Assembly: GCA_050015495.1 (NCBI GenBank)
Contig: JBEKBH010000011.1
Span: forward strand, 1-64,000
Source of the DNA: Palsa-1439 sp050015495
GTDB lineage: Bacteria > Verrucomicrobiota > Verrucomicrobiia > Palsa-1439
DNA length: 64,000 bases
Direction: 5' to 3'
Part shown: positions 51,998 to 60,815 of the stretch, in pieces
Position numbering within the stretch: the first letter of the stretch is position 1
Layout: every line of letters begins with the position of its first letter
The notes under the pieces: generated by a model
What the model was told of the DNA's origin: nothing
Databases searched by the model: none
What the model saw: the letters and a program-made list of their open reading frames with translations, nothing else
Translations under genes and position numbers: made by a program

Positions 51998-53560
51998 CTA
52001 ATGCCGGAAATGCCGGATACCCGTAAACACCATCGCCATGTCGCGTTCATCAGCTGCAGCAATCACCTCGGCGTCGCGCACGCTGCCGCCGGGCTGGATC
52101 ACCGCCGTCGCCCCGGCATCAGCCGCCGCGATCACGCCATCGGCAAACGGGAAAAAGGCGTCGCTGGCCACGGCGCTCGCCTTGAGATCGAGCCCCGCTT
52201 CCTTGGCTTTCCATACGGCTATTTTCGATGAATCCACGCGGCTCATTTGACCCGCCCCGATGCCGAGTGTTCGACTGGTTCGACCGTCGGCTCGCGCAAA
52301 CACGATGGCGTTGGATTTGACGTGCTTGACTACGCGCCAGGCAAATAAGATCGCGTGGCGCTCCTCCTGCGTCGGATGCCGCTTGGTAACAATCTTCATA
52401 TCCTCCGCCGACACCAGCCGTGTATCACGCTCTTGGGCCAACAATCCGCCGGTGACCGAACGCAACGTCAACCCGGGGGCCGCGGGCTGCAAACGCTTGA
52501 TGAGCCGCAGATTCTTCTTCTTCTGCAAAACAGCGAGCGCCGCCGCCTCGAATTCCGGAGCGACGATGACCTCGCTGAAAATTTCCGCAATCGACCGGGC
52601 CAGCGCCGCGTCCAGGGGACGGTTGACGGCGATGATTCCGCCGAACGGGGCTTGTTTGTCGGTTTCGTAGGCCAGATGCCAGGCATCGACCAGTGTCGCC
52701 GCGCTACCCACGCCGCACGGGTTCGTGTGCTTGATGATCGCGACGGTGGGCTCGTCAAATTCGGCGACCAACTCGGCGGCAGCGGTCAGGTCGAGGATGT
52801 TGTTGTAGGAAAGCTCCTTGCCGTGGAGCTGTTGAAAATGCTCGAAGAACCCGCCGTACAACGCGGCCTGCTGATGCGGGTTCTCGCCATAACGCAGGTC
52901 CTGCGCCTTCTTCAAGGAAATGCTCAGCGTCTCCGGCAGCGACGCCGCGGTCCCGCCCTTGGCTTTCGTGCGTTCGGCATGGAGATGGTGCGCAATGGCG
53001 CCGTCGTACCGTGACGTGGTTTCGAAAACCTTCACCGCGAGTTTCCAACGGAACATCTCGCAGGTGTTGCCGTCGTGCTCCCGGATATCGTGAAGCACCG
53101 CGCCGTAATCGGCCGGGTCAACGACCACCGTGACGCTCGCGTGGTTTTTTGCGGCGCTGCGCAACATGCTCGGGCCGCCGATATCGATGTTCTCGATGGC
53201 TTCGTGGAGGGTGACGTTCGGTTTGGCAACGGTCTTCTCGAATGGATACAGGTTCACGACCACCAAATCGATGGGCTGGATGCCGTGCCTAGCCGCCTGC
53301 GCTTCGTGGTCGGGATTTCCCCGAAGATACAGCAGGCCGCCGTGCACTTTCGGGTGCAGCGTCTTGACGCGTCCATCGAGCATTTCGGGAAAGCCGGTAA
53401 ACTGGCTGATTTCGATGACGGGTATCCCCGCGTCCTTGAGGGAACGCGCGGTACCGCCCGTGGAGACGATCTCGATCCCCAGTGCGTGTAGTTCTTTTGC
53501 GAAATCGACCAGCCCCGTCTTGTCTGAAACGCTGATCAGGGCCCGTTGAATCTTGGCCAT
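51998..53560 (-). CDS. purH: Bifunctional AICAR transformylase/IMP cyclohydrolase
   Basis: Last two steps of IMP synthesis, 520 aa, normal length. N-terminal cyclohydrolase (MGS-like) domain with SVSDKTGLVDFAKEL and STGGTARSLKDAGI; C-terminal transformylase with DLRYGENPHQQAALYG, IKHTNPCGVG and SDAFFPFADGVIAAADAGATAVIQPGGSVRD. purM and purF lie within 10 kb but in separate units. A promoter ends 9 bp before the ATG. Confidence 0.97.
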   Translation of the reverse strand: MAKIQRALISVSDKTGLVDFAKELHALGIEIVSTGGTARSLKDAGIPVIEISQFTGFPEMLDGRVKTLHPKVHGGLLYLRGNPDHEAQAARHGIQPIDLVVVNLYPFEKTVAKPNVTLHEAIENIDIGGPSMLRSAAKNHASVTVVVDPADYGAVLHDIREHDGNTCEMFRWKLAVKVFETTSRYDGAIAHHLHAERTKAKGGTAASLPETLSISLKKAQDLRYGENPHQQAALYGGFFEHFQQLHGKELSYNNILDLTAAAELVAEFDEPTVAIIKHTNPCGVGSAATLVDAWHLAYETDKQAPFGGIIAVNRPLDAALARSIAEIFSEVIVAPEFEAAALAVLQKKKNLRLIKRLQPAAPGLTLRSVTGGLLAQERDTRLVSAEDMKIVTKRHPTQEERHAILFAWRVVKHVKSNAIVFARADGRTSRTLGIGAGQMSRVDSSKIAVWKAKEAGLDLKASAVASDAFFPFADGVIAAADAGATAVIQPGGSVRDAEVIAAADERDMAMVFTGIRHFRH

Positions 53561-53569
53561 AACCCGCCA

Positions 53570-53598
53570 AGGGTAACGGATGAATGGCCGCGCTTCAA
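53570..53598 (-). promoter_or_regulatory. purH promoter, leaderless
   Basis: Minus strand TTGAAG (53593-53598), 17 bp, TACCCT (53570-53575), then 9 bp to the ATG at 53560. Confidence 0.55.
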
Positions 53599-54053
53599 TC
53601 GAATTTCAGTTCGGGGGATTCGGCCCGAACCAGCTCCCAAACGGACTCATTTTTGCGGAAATAGAGGCGAAACCGGTCTTCCCGGACCTCGCTGTCGGAC
53701 AGGCTGCCCCTGGCGCGGGCGATGATCTTGGCAATGAACACGGCCTGCGCCTTCTGGTGGTCGGGGTCAACGGTCACGGTCAGGTCGCTGATATGGATGA
53801 ATACCGGGTCGTACTGCGTTCGGTAGGAATGCACCGCCGCGAGCAACGTGGACTTGTCCAGCCCCCAACCGTCGCTGTAGTCACTGGCCAGCGCGTTGGA
53901 CAACCGCAGCACGTCGCCCTTCTCGACCGCGCTGGTCATGATGGAAATCTGGCGTTGGACGCGCATTTCGTCCGTCACGAACAGCCATTGCCAGGCCCGC
54001 CAGAGCGCGAAGGCGACAAGCGCGGCGACCGCGATTCGCAGCATCCATTTCAT
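53595..54053 (-). CDS. Membrane-anchored NTF2-like protein
   Basis: A 152-residue protein: one N-terminal hydrophobic helix (about 3-20), then a helix and a curved beta-sheet pattern like NTF2/SnoaL-type pockets (SIMTSAVEKGDVLRLSNALASDYSD, YDPVFIHISDLTVTVDPDHQKAQAVFIA, RFRLYFRKNESVWELVRAESPEL). No catalytic residues identified. Its ATG overlaps the lepB stop (ATGA), so it is coupled to signal peptidase I. The role is unknown. Confidence 0.72.
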   Translation of the reverse strand: MKWMLRIAVAALVAFALWRAWQWLFVTDEMRVQRQISIMTSAVEKGDVLRLSNALASDYSDGWGLDKSTLLAAVHSYRTQYDPVFIHISDLTVTVDPDHQKAQAVFIAKIIARARGSLSDSEVREDRFRLYFRKNESVWELVRAESPELKFD

Positions 54054-54529
54054 CGTTTCCACCTCCAATGACCGATCATCCGCGCTTGCACGAGCCGCGT
54101 GGCGACGAGTCCCTGAACGTAATCTTCGCGCTCGAAGTCGCGATTGTCACCACAGACGAACACTTTCCCCGCAGGGACGGCCATCGGCTCCATCTGCCAG
54201 TCGGGATTGGGTTTGGTGTACGGTTCGGGGAGCGGTTTGCCGTCGATCAGAAACACCCCGCGCGCGATGGCGATGGTTTCGCCGGGCACGGCAATCACGC
54301 GTTTCACGAAATAGAGCGGCGGATCGTCCGCGGTGCGGAAGACCACGACATCGCCACGCGTTGGTTCGTAGTGGCGCACACGGCGCATCAGGCAGAAATC
54401 CCACGACTTGAGCGTGGGCGACATGCTATCGCCGACGACCACGTACGGCGCGGCGACAAATTTTGCCACGAGAAACACGCCCAACACGACGATCACGCCA
54501 CAAACGATTGATTTGGCGCGGCGTTTCAC
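54050..54529 (-). CDS. lepB: Signal peptidase I
   Basis: Membrane serine protease that removes Sec signal peptides; S26 family with Ser/Lys dyad Ser35 (GDSMSPTL) and Lys76 (YFVKRVIAVPGE). The C-terminal box CGDNRDFEREDYVQGLV matches GDNR. Only one membrane helix (about 7-28) and 159 aa, so it is a compact Gram-positive-like form. The start codon is GTG; a possible promoter (TTCCCA, 17 bp, TAAGAT at 54541-54546) ends 11 bp upstream. Confidence 0.93.
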   Translation of the reverse strand: MKRRAKSIVCGVIVVLGVFLVAKFVAAPYVVVGDSMSPTLKSWDFCLMRRVRHYEPTRGDVVVFRTADDPPLYFVKRVIAVPGETIAIARGVFLIDGKPLPEPYTKPNPDWQMEPMAVPAGKVFVCGDNRDFEREDYVQGLVATRLVQARMIGHWRWKR

Positions 54530-54596
54530 GATTTCGTGGCATCTTACTACGCCAGCGAGAATATGGGAAACGACAAGTACCGGGGGTATGGTTAAA

Positions 54597-54756
54597 AGTG
54601 GTGGTCAGAAGCCAACGGCACCCCTCACCTTGATCCTCTCCCCCAAGGGGAGAGGAAATGACAGCGACGCATGCCTCGCCCCACCGAGGGAGAGGCCGGC
54701 CCGGGCGTAGTTCGCGGGGACGGGTGAGGGGGAAACTCGATACAGCGACCACCACT
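54597..54756. repeat. 160-bp MITE-like element with terminal inverted repeats
   Basis: Perfect 10-bp ends AGTGGTGGTC (54597-54606) and GACCACCACT (54747-54756), with inner inverted arms CCCCTCACC (54621-54629) and GGTGAGGGG (54723-54731). The core has a hairpin CTCTCCCCCAAGGGGAGAG. It encodes nothing. The element inserted at the end of rph (5790-5897) shares the CCCCTCACCTTnATCCT side and the C/G hairpin. Lies between lepB and purM. Confidence 0.7.
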
Positions 54757-54794
54757 CGCGTCCGTCGCTTCTACAATGATCGGAAAGCGGCTTG

Positions 54795-55853
54795 CTATTC
54801 GATGACGACGGCGGGGTTCCCCTTGCGAATCTCGCCGATGCGATACGATTTCACCCCGGCGCGCCCGGCGATTTTCTGGATGGCGGGAACGGATTGGGGA
54901 TCGACGATGAGAACCATGCCGATGCCCATGTTGAACACGCGGTGCATTTCCTCGTCGGTCACGCCGCCGCCTTCCTGCAGCAGTTTGAAAATCGGCAGGA
55001 CATCCCATGACCCGTCGCGGATGAAGGCTGCGCAGTTTTTTGGCAACACGCGCGGGATATTGTCGTAGAACCCGCCGCCGGTGATGTGGGCGGCGCCGTG
55101 GAGCGCGGAGCGGGACGCGGGCGAGCGCAGGACCGCGCGGATCACCGGCCAGTAATTGCGGTGCACCTTGAGAAGTTCCTCGCCGAACGTGCAGCCGAGA
55201 GTGCCGTCGTGATCATCCAGCCGCACCCGCATCTGGGCGAACAGAATCTGGCGGGCCAGTGAATAACCGTTGGTGTGCAGGCCCGTGCTCGCGAGACCGA
55301 TGATGGCGTCGCCGGGGCGGATGCGGGAGCCGTCGATGATCCGGTCGCGTTCGACGACGCCGACGATGGTGCTGACAAGGTCGTAATCGCCCGGAGCATA
55401 CATGCCCGGCATCTGGGCGGTTTCGCCGCCGATGAGCGCGCAGCCCGCTTCGGCGCACGCTTTCACCAGTCCATTGATGAGCTGGCCAAACACGCGCGGC
55501 TCGAGTTTGCCCATGCCGATGTAATCGAGGAAGAACAACGGTTCGGCGCCGAGCACGGCGATGTCGTTCACGCAATGATTGACGAGGTCCTGGCCGACCG
55601 TGTTGTGCTGGTTGAGCGCGACGGCGATCTTCAATTTCGTGCCCACGCCGTCCATGCTGCTGACGAGCACGGGGCGCCGGTACTTCGACGTGTCGAGGGC
55701 GAACAGCCCGCCGAACCCGCCAATTGATCCGAGGACTTCCGGGCGACGCGTCTTTCGGACTTTCTGTTTCAGGCCGGCCTTGAGCGTGTCGGCGAGATGG
55801 ATGTTGACGCCCGCGCCGGTGTAGGCGGTCTCGGTTGACTTCCGGGATTTCAC
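54795..55853 (-). CDS. purM: Phosphoribosylformylglycinamidine cyclo-ligase (AIR synthetase)
   Basis: Fifth step of purine synthesis, 352 aa. Signature parts: TAYTGAGVNIHLADTLK, VSSMDGVGTKLKIAV, GGETAQMPGMYAPGDYDL and TGGGFYDNIPRVLP. The start is the GTG at 55853, fixed by a promoter ending 7 bp upstream. The frame continues upstream into a dispersed repeat, whose translation reads PERSRR; that extension is not real coding. Confidence 0.95.
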   Translation of the reverse strand: MKSRKSTETAYTGAGVNIHLADTLKAGLKQKVRKTRRPEVLGSIGGFGGLFALDTSKYRRPVLVSSMDGVGTKLKIAVALNQHNTVGQDLVNHCVNDIAVLGAEPLFFLDYIGMGKLEPRVFGQLINGLVKACAEAGCALIGGETAQMPGMYAPGDYDLVSTIVGVVERDRIIDGSRIRPGDAIIGLASTGLHTNGYSLARQILFAQMRVRLDDHDGTLGCTFGEELLKVHRNYWPVIRAVLRSPASRSALHGAAHITGGGFYDNIPRVLPKNCAAFIRDGSWDVLPIFKLLQEGGGVTDEEMHRVFNMGIGMVLIVDPQSVPAIQKIAGRAGVKSYRIGEIRKGNPAVVIE

Positions 55854-55860
55854 GCGGCGC

Positions 55861-55889
55861 AGTGTGTGGGAATTGGGGCGAAAAGGCAA
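55861..55889 (-). promoter_or_regulatory. purM promoter, leaderless GTG start
   Basis: Minus strand TTGCCT (55884-55889), 17 bp, CACACT (55861-55866), then 7 bp to the GTG at 55853. Confidence 0.55.
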
Positions 55890-55908
55890 GAAACAGACGG
55901 GATTCACC

Positions 55909-55972
55909 ACCCTTCGACTTCGCTCAGGGCAAGCTCCGGGCACCCGCCGTCGCTGAAGCTATGGCGGGCAGG
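55909..55972. repeat. two adjoining dispersed short repeats
   Basis: CCCTTCGACTTCGCTCAGGG (from about 55911) matches the family at 44258-44292. CCGCCGTCGCTGAAGCTATG and the following GGCGGGCAGG (55944-55972) match the family at 41719, 60078 and 60350. Both are non-coding but keep open frames, so they lengthen neighbouring gene predictions. Confidence 0.6.
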
Positions 55973-56085
55973 CGAAGCGCACGAAGAACACTATTCGTTG
56001 GGGGGTGAATTGCCCCAAAAATGGGGGAAAAAAGGGGTGGAAACGGCGTTAAGATTGGCATTTCCAGTGCTCATTTAGGTCGATC

Positions 56086-56601
56086 ATGAGTGCACCAATT
56101 CCAGCCAATGAAGCCGAAAGACTGAAAGCCCTGTACTGGTACGAGATCATGGACACGGAGGCGGAGGAGGTTTTCGATGATTTGGCGCTGGTGGCGTCCA
56201 AGATTTGCCAAACTCCCGTGGCCTTGATCAGTCTCGTGGGAGAGAAGCGCCAATGGTTCAAGGCGCGGGTGGGAATGGACGCGACGGAGACATCGCGAGA
56301 CGTGTCGTTTTGCGCGCATACGATCCAGGAGGAGAATGTCTTTGAGGTGAGGGATGCGTTTGAGGACTATCGGTTTGCGACCAACCCGTTGGTTCTGTCG
56401 TCGCCGAATATTCGGTTCTATGCGGGCGCGCCATTGAAGACGGAAGACGGGTATGGCTTGGGGGCGTTGTGCGTGATTGACTATGTTCCGCGAGAACTGA
56501 CCCGCGACCAAAAGGAAGCGTTGTGGGTGCTGAGCCGGGTCGTGATGAACCTCATCAAGCAGCGTCGGCTCCTGACGGAGATGGTGGCGGCGGCGGACTA
56601 A
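56086..56601 (+). CDS. GAF-domain protein
   Basis: A 171-residue cytoplasmic protein that is one GAF domain (about 25-160) with short ends. Typical parts: YEIMDTEAEEVFDDLALVAS, CQTPVALISLVGEKRQWFKARVGMD, SFCAHTIQEENVFEVRDAFED and FYAGAPLKTEDGYGLGALCVID. This phytochrome-like GAF type is usually the front of kinases or diguanylate cyclases; here it stands alone, so it is probably a small sensor or adaptor. Ligand unknown. Stop codons of this gene and the convergent restriction gene are 13 bp apart. Confidence 0.88.
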   Translation: MSAPIPANEAERLKALYWYEIMDTEAEEVFDDLALVASKICQTPVALISLVGEKRQWFKARVGMDATETSRDVSFCAHTIQEENVFEVRDAFEDYRFATNPLVLSSPNIRFYAGAPLKTEDGYGLGALCVIDYVPRELTRDQKEALWVLSRVVMNLIKQRRLLTEMVAAAD

Positions 56602-56614
56602 AGCCAACGAGCCT

Positions 56615-57637
56615 TTATTGCAGGAAGGGGAGCTCCCGCCGAACCTCGTCGGAGCAGTAGAGCCGGTTATTGCCGTCCCACACGAGCAGGATGTTGCGGT
56701 CGGTGCGCAGGTAGGTTTCGATCCACGCCAGCGGGCGTGGCAATGGGTTCTCAATCACCAAGACCAGCTTGGGCTGTTCAATCTGCTGCAAATACCGGTA
56801 CTCGTACAGTTGGGATAGGCCACGGCGAATTTGGGAACGTGCGTTATCTTCTGTCGTCGATTTCATCTCGAAGAGGAAATTGGTGTCGCCAACCCTTGCC
56901 GCAAGATCAATGTAGTCGTTATCTTTTGGAATCGCGCGCAGTGTCTTCAATCGCTGCGCGACCAAGTTGACGAGCGCGGTATGGCTGGACAGCGCCCGCT
57001 CGCGTTTAGCCTGATCGATCAGCGTTGTTACTGTGCCAGAGGCCTCCCGCAGACGCTGGGCACGTTCCTGATACTCTCGCAATATATAGCGTCTTGGAAG
57101 AAGCGGCTCGTCGTTGGAGATGTAATGGACAATAGGTACGCCCTCGGGCAGTCCCTTCAACACCAGGTTTCCATTGCTGTCGTCCGCGAGTCCGAATTCG
57201 CGGAGCCAGTGGACATAAGAGGAAGCTCGGCGATGCGCCATGCTCTCCCCGCCGAATTCGGAAACGCTTGCTAGGAAGCGTTCAAGCTCCCCGCGTGTGG
57301 CACCGGTCCGTCCCTTTGACTCGAGAAAAGGGATAAGCCGCTGCACCAGGGGATTCGCCAGTAATGCGCGGGTCATCAAATCCCGTTTGCCCGCCGCTGA
57401 GGCGACGGCATATTCCCGGCCCAATGGTGTCAGTACGGACTCGTTTTGCGCATCCCGCCTTAGGAAGCCCAACGCTTCCCCCGCACGCCGGTAGTACCGG
57501 CCTTGGCGATCAGTCAACCCGCCGATCGCACCGGCAATATCGTCGTCCGTCTTTGCGCCCCGTGCGACGGCCTCAATCGTCTGCATCTCTCGCCGTGGTG
57601 AGTCGGCCTGAATGACATCTTCGCTTGGTATTTTCAT
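56615..57637 (-). CDS. Probable type II restriction endonuclease (PD-(D/E)XK)
   Basis: A 340-residue protein. Residues 20-100 look like a winged-helix region (TIEAVARGAKTDDDIAGAIG, RQGRYYRRAGEALGFLR), as do 115-165. The C-terminal third has a PD-(D/E)XK nuclease core: Asp244 (DYIDLAA), Glu257-Met-Lys259 (FLFEMKST), then SQIRRGLSQLYEYRY. It overlaps the double methyltransferase gene by 4 bp (ATGA), so the pair is a restriction-modification system; the methylase is translated first. Lower GC than the surroundings. The cognate site cannot be told from sequence. Confidence 0.8.
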   Translation of the reverse strand: MKIPSEDVIQADSPRREMQTIEAVARGAKTDDDIAGAIGGLTDRQGRYYRRAGEALGFLRRDAQNESVLTPLGREYAVASAAGKRDLMTRALLANPLVQRLIPFLESKGRTGATRGELERFLASVSEFGGESMAHRRASSYVHWLREFGLADDSNGNLVLKGLPEGVPIVHYISNDEPLLPRRYILREYQERAQRLREASGTVTTLIDQAKRERALSSHTALVNLVAQRLKTLRAIPKDNDYIDLAARVGDTNFLFEMKSTTEDNARSQIRRGLSQLYEYRYLQQIEQPKLVLVIENPLPRPLAWIETYLRTDRNILLVWDGNNRLYCSDEVRRELPFLQ

Positions 57638-59751
57638 TGGGCCACAAATAGGTACTCAACGACTTCGTTTTTGTTGTCGCCAACCTTGTTGTTCTGGTTC
57701 CCGTGGGAGTAACGGTGCGCAATTTCGTGTACCGTGACGTCACGCTTTACCTCTTTGAGCAACTTCACCATCTCGCTTTTGTTGGGGATTCCATTCGATG
57801 AGTAGGACACGACTAGCGTTGAACGTTTGAAATGGTCGAACAGTCGTTGAAACGCTTCCGTCGCCCCCGTCTTGGAGGAAAAAGCTGTTTCGTACGAACG
57901 AAACTTCTTTGTTGTGGTCCGCGGCATGATCTCGACACCGTTCCAATAGTTGCAAAATCCTTCGACGAAATGATAGCGGCGTGTGTAGTCGCTATCTGAG
58001 AACGGACTGATGTACGGGGTGTCGATGTACACGAGATCTGCGAGATTCCGTTCAAGATCGAAAACATCGCAATTGAACGCCTTGTTTGGCTGGCCGTTCG
58101 AGAAAACTGCATTGTTGAACGCGTCAACGGCTAACAGAAACTGGTCCCGCATACTCAGTTTCAGGTCCAGACGGCCGTCCCAGCCTTTGTGTCCCGTGAA
58201 AGTAAATAGACCGCGTGGCCTCTTCTTCATGCAGGCACGGCTTGCGGCCGCAAGTGCGAGAGATTTCTTCAACGGGGATTTCAATTGCTGAATATTCACC
58301 CACAGATTGTCCAAAAGCTCACAATCGGCGTGGTCAAAGAACAAGTTTTCGTATGTGTCGCGAATAAAGGTCGGGGCGTTCGGATTGACGCTAAGGAGCA
58401 TCTGCCTATCTTCGCCCGAGAGCATCGCGTTGTCGTTTTCGACGGTGGCGCGGGCAATGTGGAAGCAAAACGTCAGGAAGTCATTCGAATATACACGAGC
58501 CCCCAGCCGTTTGAGGGCGTATCCAACGCAACCGCTACCGGAGAAAGCGTCGAGTGCCGATGAGAAGCGCAAACCGGAAACGTGCTTTATGATGAACGGC
58601 AGCAATCGTTGCTTGCTCCCCATATACTTCGTGTCCGGGAATTGCGGCTCGGGGGAAGCCGTCAGTGCAGGCCGAACGCCCGCTCTCGTGCCAGCGTTGG
58701 TAATGATCAATTCGGCAACCTTTCCTCGCCGATTGCCTTTGCAGTTGATCATCCTGGGCGCTTGCACGACGCGAATCGAGTAGCTGGCGTATAGCTCGCG
58801 CGTGCGGGGATGATCGGAGCTGCTGAGGACAACGAAGCAGCCTCGCTGGTCGAGTACACGGAACGCGCGAGCCAAATCCACGTGTTCCGCCTCGTGGAAC
58901 TGTCCCGGTGTATATCGCTTGAAGTCCGAATACTCCGAAATGGGGAAGTACGGCGGATCGAGGTAGACAAGGTCGCCACGGCGAGCATCCTCAATTGCCT
59001 CGCGAAAATCCTTTGACTCCAGTTCGGCATCACGTAGCGCCCATGCGGCGGCGAGTAAGCCGTCGCGGTTGTAAGGCGAGGGACTCTTGGCCGAGCCGAC
59101 CGGCGTGTTGAATTCTCCCTTCGCGTTGACCCGGTAAAGACCGTTAAAACAAGTCTTGTTTAGGAAGATCGTGCGGGCTGCTCGTTCAACTTCGTCCTTC
59201 AGTTGGTGTTCCTTGCGTATCTCGTAGTAGTAGTCTGCGCCACGCCTTCTAAAACTCGCGGCGTGTTCGTCCAGTCGCCGCATCAATTCCTCGGTGTGGT
59301 CACGGACAACGCGGTAGCAGTTGATCAGTTCCTCGTTGCTATCACGCAGGAAGGCGCGCATGTGCGGAAATCGACGCTTCAAGTGGAAGAAGGCTGCACC
59401 GCCGCCGAGGAACGGCTCAACGTAGCGCTCGACGTGTGCCGGGAATACTTCATCAAGACTGGCCAGCAGGCTAGTCTTGCCGCCCGCCCACTTCAGGAAC
59501 GGCTGCGCTTCGATTCGGGCTATTTCCGGGGCGTCGGCGAAATCCATCGCCTTTTGCTCGTCGTATGCGTAAAGCGCCCTCTCAGGGGGAGCAGCAACGA
59601 TTGATTTCCGACCGGCCGTGTCTTTCGGCGGTGTAAGGCGGGCGAGTTTGCGGGCGATTGTGGATTTCGGCTTCGGATCGGATCTCTGATCCTGCCGCAC
59701 CTTGTACGCGGCTTTTGCCCGTGCACGACTTCGACGCCGCTTGTCTGCCAT
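57634..59751 (-). CDS. Fused double Dam-type adenine DNA methyltransferase
   Basis: A 705-residue protein with two complete methylase domains. Domain 1 (about 80-350): FLKWAGGK at 85-92, VEPFLGGGA at 111-119 and catalytic DPPY at 265-268. Domain 2 (about 370-700): KYMGSKQRLLPF, ALDAFSGSGCVGY from 400 and DTPY at 577-580, a slight variant of DPPY. A basic N-terminal tail (1-60) precedes. M.FokI has the same two-domain build, each half methylating one strand of an asymmetric site, so a type IIS-like system is likely. Less GC-rich than neighbours; probably acquired. Confidence 0.9.
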   Translation of the reverse strand: MADKRRRSRARAKAAYKVRQDQRSDPKPKSTIARKLARLTPPKDTAGRKSIVAAPPERALYAYDEQKAMDFADAPEIARIEAQPFLKWAGGKTSLLASLDEVFPAHVERYVEPFLGGGAAFFHLKRRFPHMRAFLRDSNEELINCYRVVRDHTEELMRRLDEHAASFRRRGADYYYEIRKEHQLKDEVERAARTIFLNKTCFNGLYRVNAKGEFNTPVGSAKSPSPYNRDGLLAAAWALRDAELESKDFREAIEDARRGDLVYLDPPYFPISEYSDFKRYTPGQFHEAEHVDLARAFRVLDQRGCFVVLSSSDHPRTRELYASYSIRVVQAPRMINCKGNRRGKVAELIITNAGTRAGVRPALTASPEPQFPDTKYMGSKQRLLPFIIKHVSGLRFSSALDAFSGSGCVGYALKRLGARVYSNDFLTFCFHIARATVENDNAMLSGEDRQMLLSVNPNAPTFIRDTYENLFFDHADCELLDNLWVNIQQLKSPLKKSLALAAASRACMKKRPRGLFTFTGHKGWDGRLDLKLSMRDQFLLAVDAFNNAVFSNGQPNKAFNCDVFDLERNLADLVYIDTPYISPFSDSDYTRRYHFVEGFCNYWNGVEIMPRTTTKKFRSYETAFSSKTGATEAFQRLFDHFKRSTLVVSYSSNGIPNKSEMVKLLKEVKRDVTVHEIAHRYSHGNQNNKVGDNKNEVVEYLFVAQ

Positions 59752-60468
59752 CCAGGTGGATCGATCCCTATTTCGGCAAAAGGATCAAGATCCATCTGAG
59801 ATTGAAAATGCTAGGTCCGGGGTCTGGGGGAAGGCGGGAGGGGGAAACGACGGCAAGCGAGACGCTCGCCCTACAATTCAGAGAGGATCGGCGCGTTGGG
59901 CCAGCACGCCCTACCGGGACAAGCGGCAGGTTACGGCCGGTAGGTCTTGGTCGGTTTCTCGCGGACGAGGGCGGCGTTTCGGTGACGTTTGGGACTGGTC
60001 ACAAATTGTGACCAGTTCGGGGTTTGGCCTTTCTCGGGGCAAGCGGGGGGCACAGCGACAGAGCGGCGCGGCTATCCGCCTTCGCGTAAAGCTGCGGCGG
60101 ACAAGCACCGGACGGCGGGCGAGCCACGCCCTACCGACGACGGAAGGCGGCCACGACAGAGCGTGGCCCTCCAGAGGCGGGTAAACCCTCCAAACGACCG
60201 GCGGTCGCAGACCGCCGCCACAGCGGAAACGGCGACGGTCGTGGGGGCGAATTTCAGATTGGAGATTTCAAAGGAGGAGGCGGGCCACGTGATGGCCGGA
60301 AGAAAGGGTTCGGCCAAACCGCACCTGCGGCGGGCAAGCGTGGGCTTCCTCCTTCGCTGAAGCTATGGCGGACAAGTCGCCGGGCGGGATCGCGCCGACA
60401 GAGTGGCGCCTGAGGCGGGCAGGCCTCGACAATCCTGCTGGGCGCTGGGTATGATGCGGCTTGCCGGG
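59752..60468. repeat. gene-free stretch built of dispersed repeats
   Basis: No supported gene. Visible units: CGAGACGCTCGCCCTAC (about 59858-59874), GCGTTGGGCCAGCACGCCCTACC (59892-59914, related to 44210), CCGCCTTCGCGTAAAGCTGC (60077-60096), TCCTTCGCTGAAGCTATGGC (60350-60369) and several GCCCTACCG or GGCGGGCA tails. Composition and repetition suggest remnants of small palindromic elements, not coding DNA. Confidence 0.6.
60426..60455 (+). promoter_or_regulatory. promoter of the DUF6883/DUF4926-like pair
   Basis: TCGACA (60426-60431), 18 bp, TATGAT (60450-60455). The ATG at 60469 is 13 bp downstream, giving a leader of about 6 nt. Confidence 0.5.
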
Positions 60469-60807
60469 ATGAAACTGCCGAATGCGAATCGCGGGGTGGT
60501 GAGTCGGGAAAAGATTGTGGATTACCTGTTGAACGCGGCGCATCCTGACAACGGCGGCAAAGCGAAGTTCTTCGAAGGACTAGGGTTTCGGCGCGACGCG
60601 TGGGAGGAGTTGGCGTCGGCATTGGAGAGGGTGGCAAGGGAATCGGTCGTGCGGGAGACGGAGGAATCTTCACACGGTCGAAAATATGTTATAGTTGGGA
60701 AGGTCGCGTCGCGCATGGGCCGAACGGCGGCCGTGCAAACCGTCTGGATTGTGGATCGAGGTTTGGACGTGCCGCGCCTGGTGACGGTGTATCCGGTTGA
60801 GGAGTGA
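60469..60807 (+). CDS. DUF6883-like protein
   Basis: A 112-residue cytoplasmic protein. EKIVDYLLNAAHPDNGGKAKFFEGLGF, then RETEESSHGRKYVIVGKVASRMGRTAAVQTVWIVDRG, fits the DUF6883 pattern (conserved HPxGxxKAxFF and a C-terminal WxxxxG strand). Function unknown; family members are often paired with a DUF4926 gene, as here. The pair recalls toxin-antitoxin or mobile modules but no toxin activity is shown. A start at 60454 is possible but lies inside the -10 box. Confidence 0.75.
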   Translation: MKLPNANRGVVSREKIVDYLLNAAHPDNGGKAKFFEGLGFRRDAWEELASALERVARESVVRETEESSHGRKYVIVGKVASRMGRTAAVQTVWIVDRGLDVPRLVTVYPVEE

Positions 60808-60815
60808 ATGACGCC

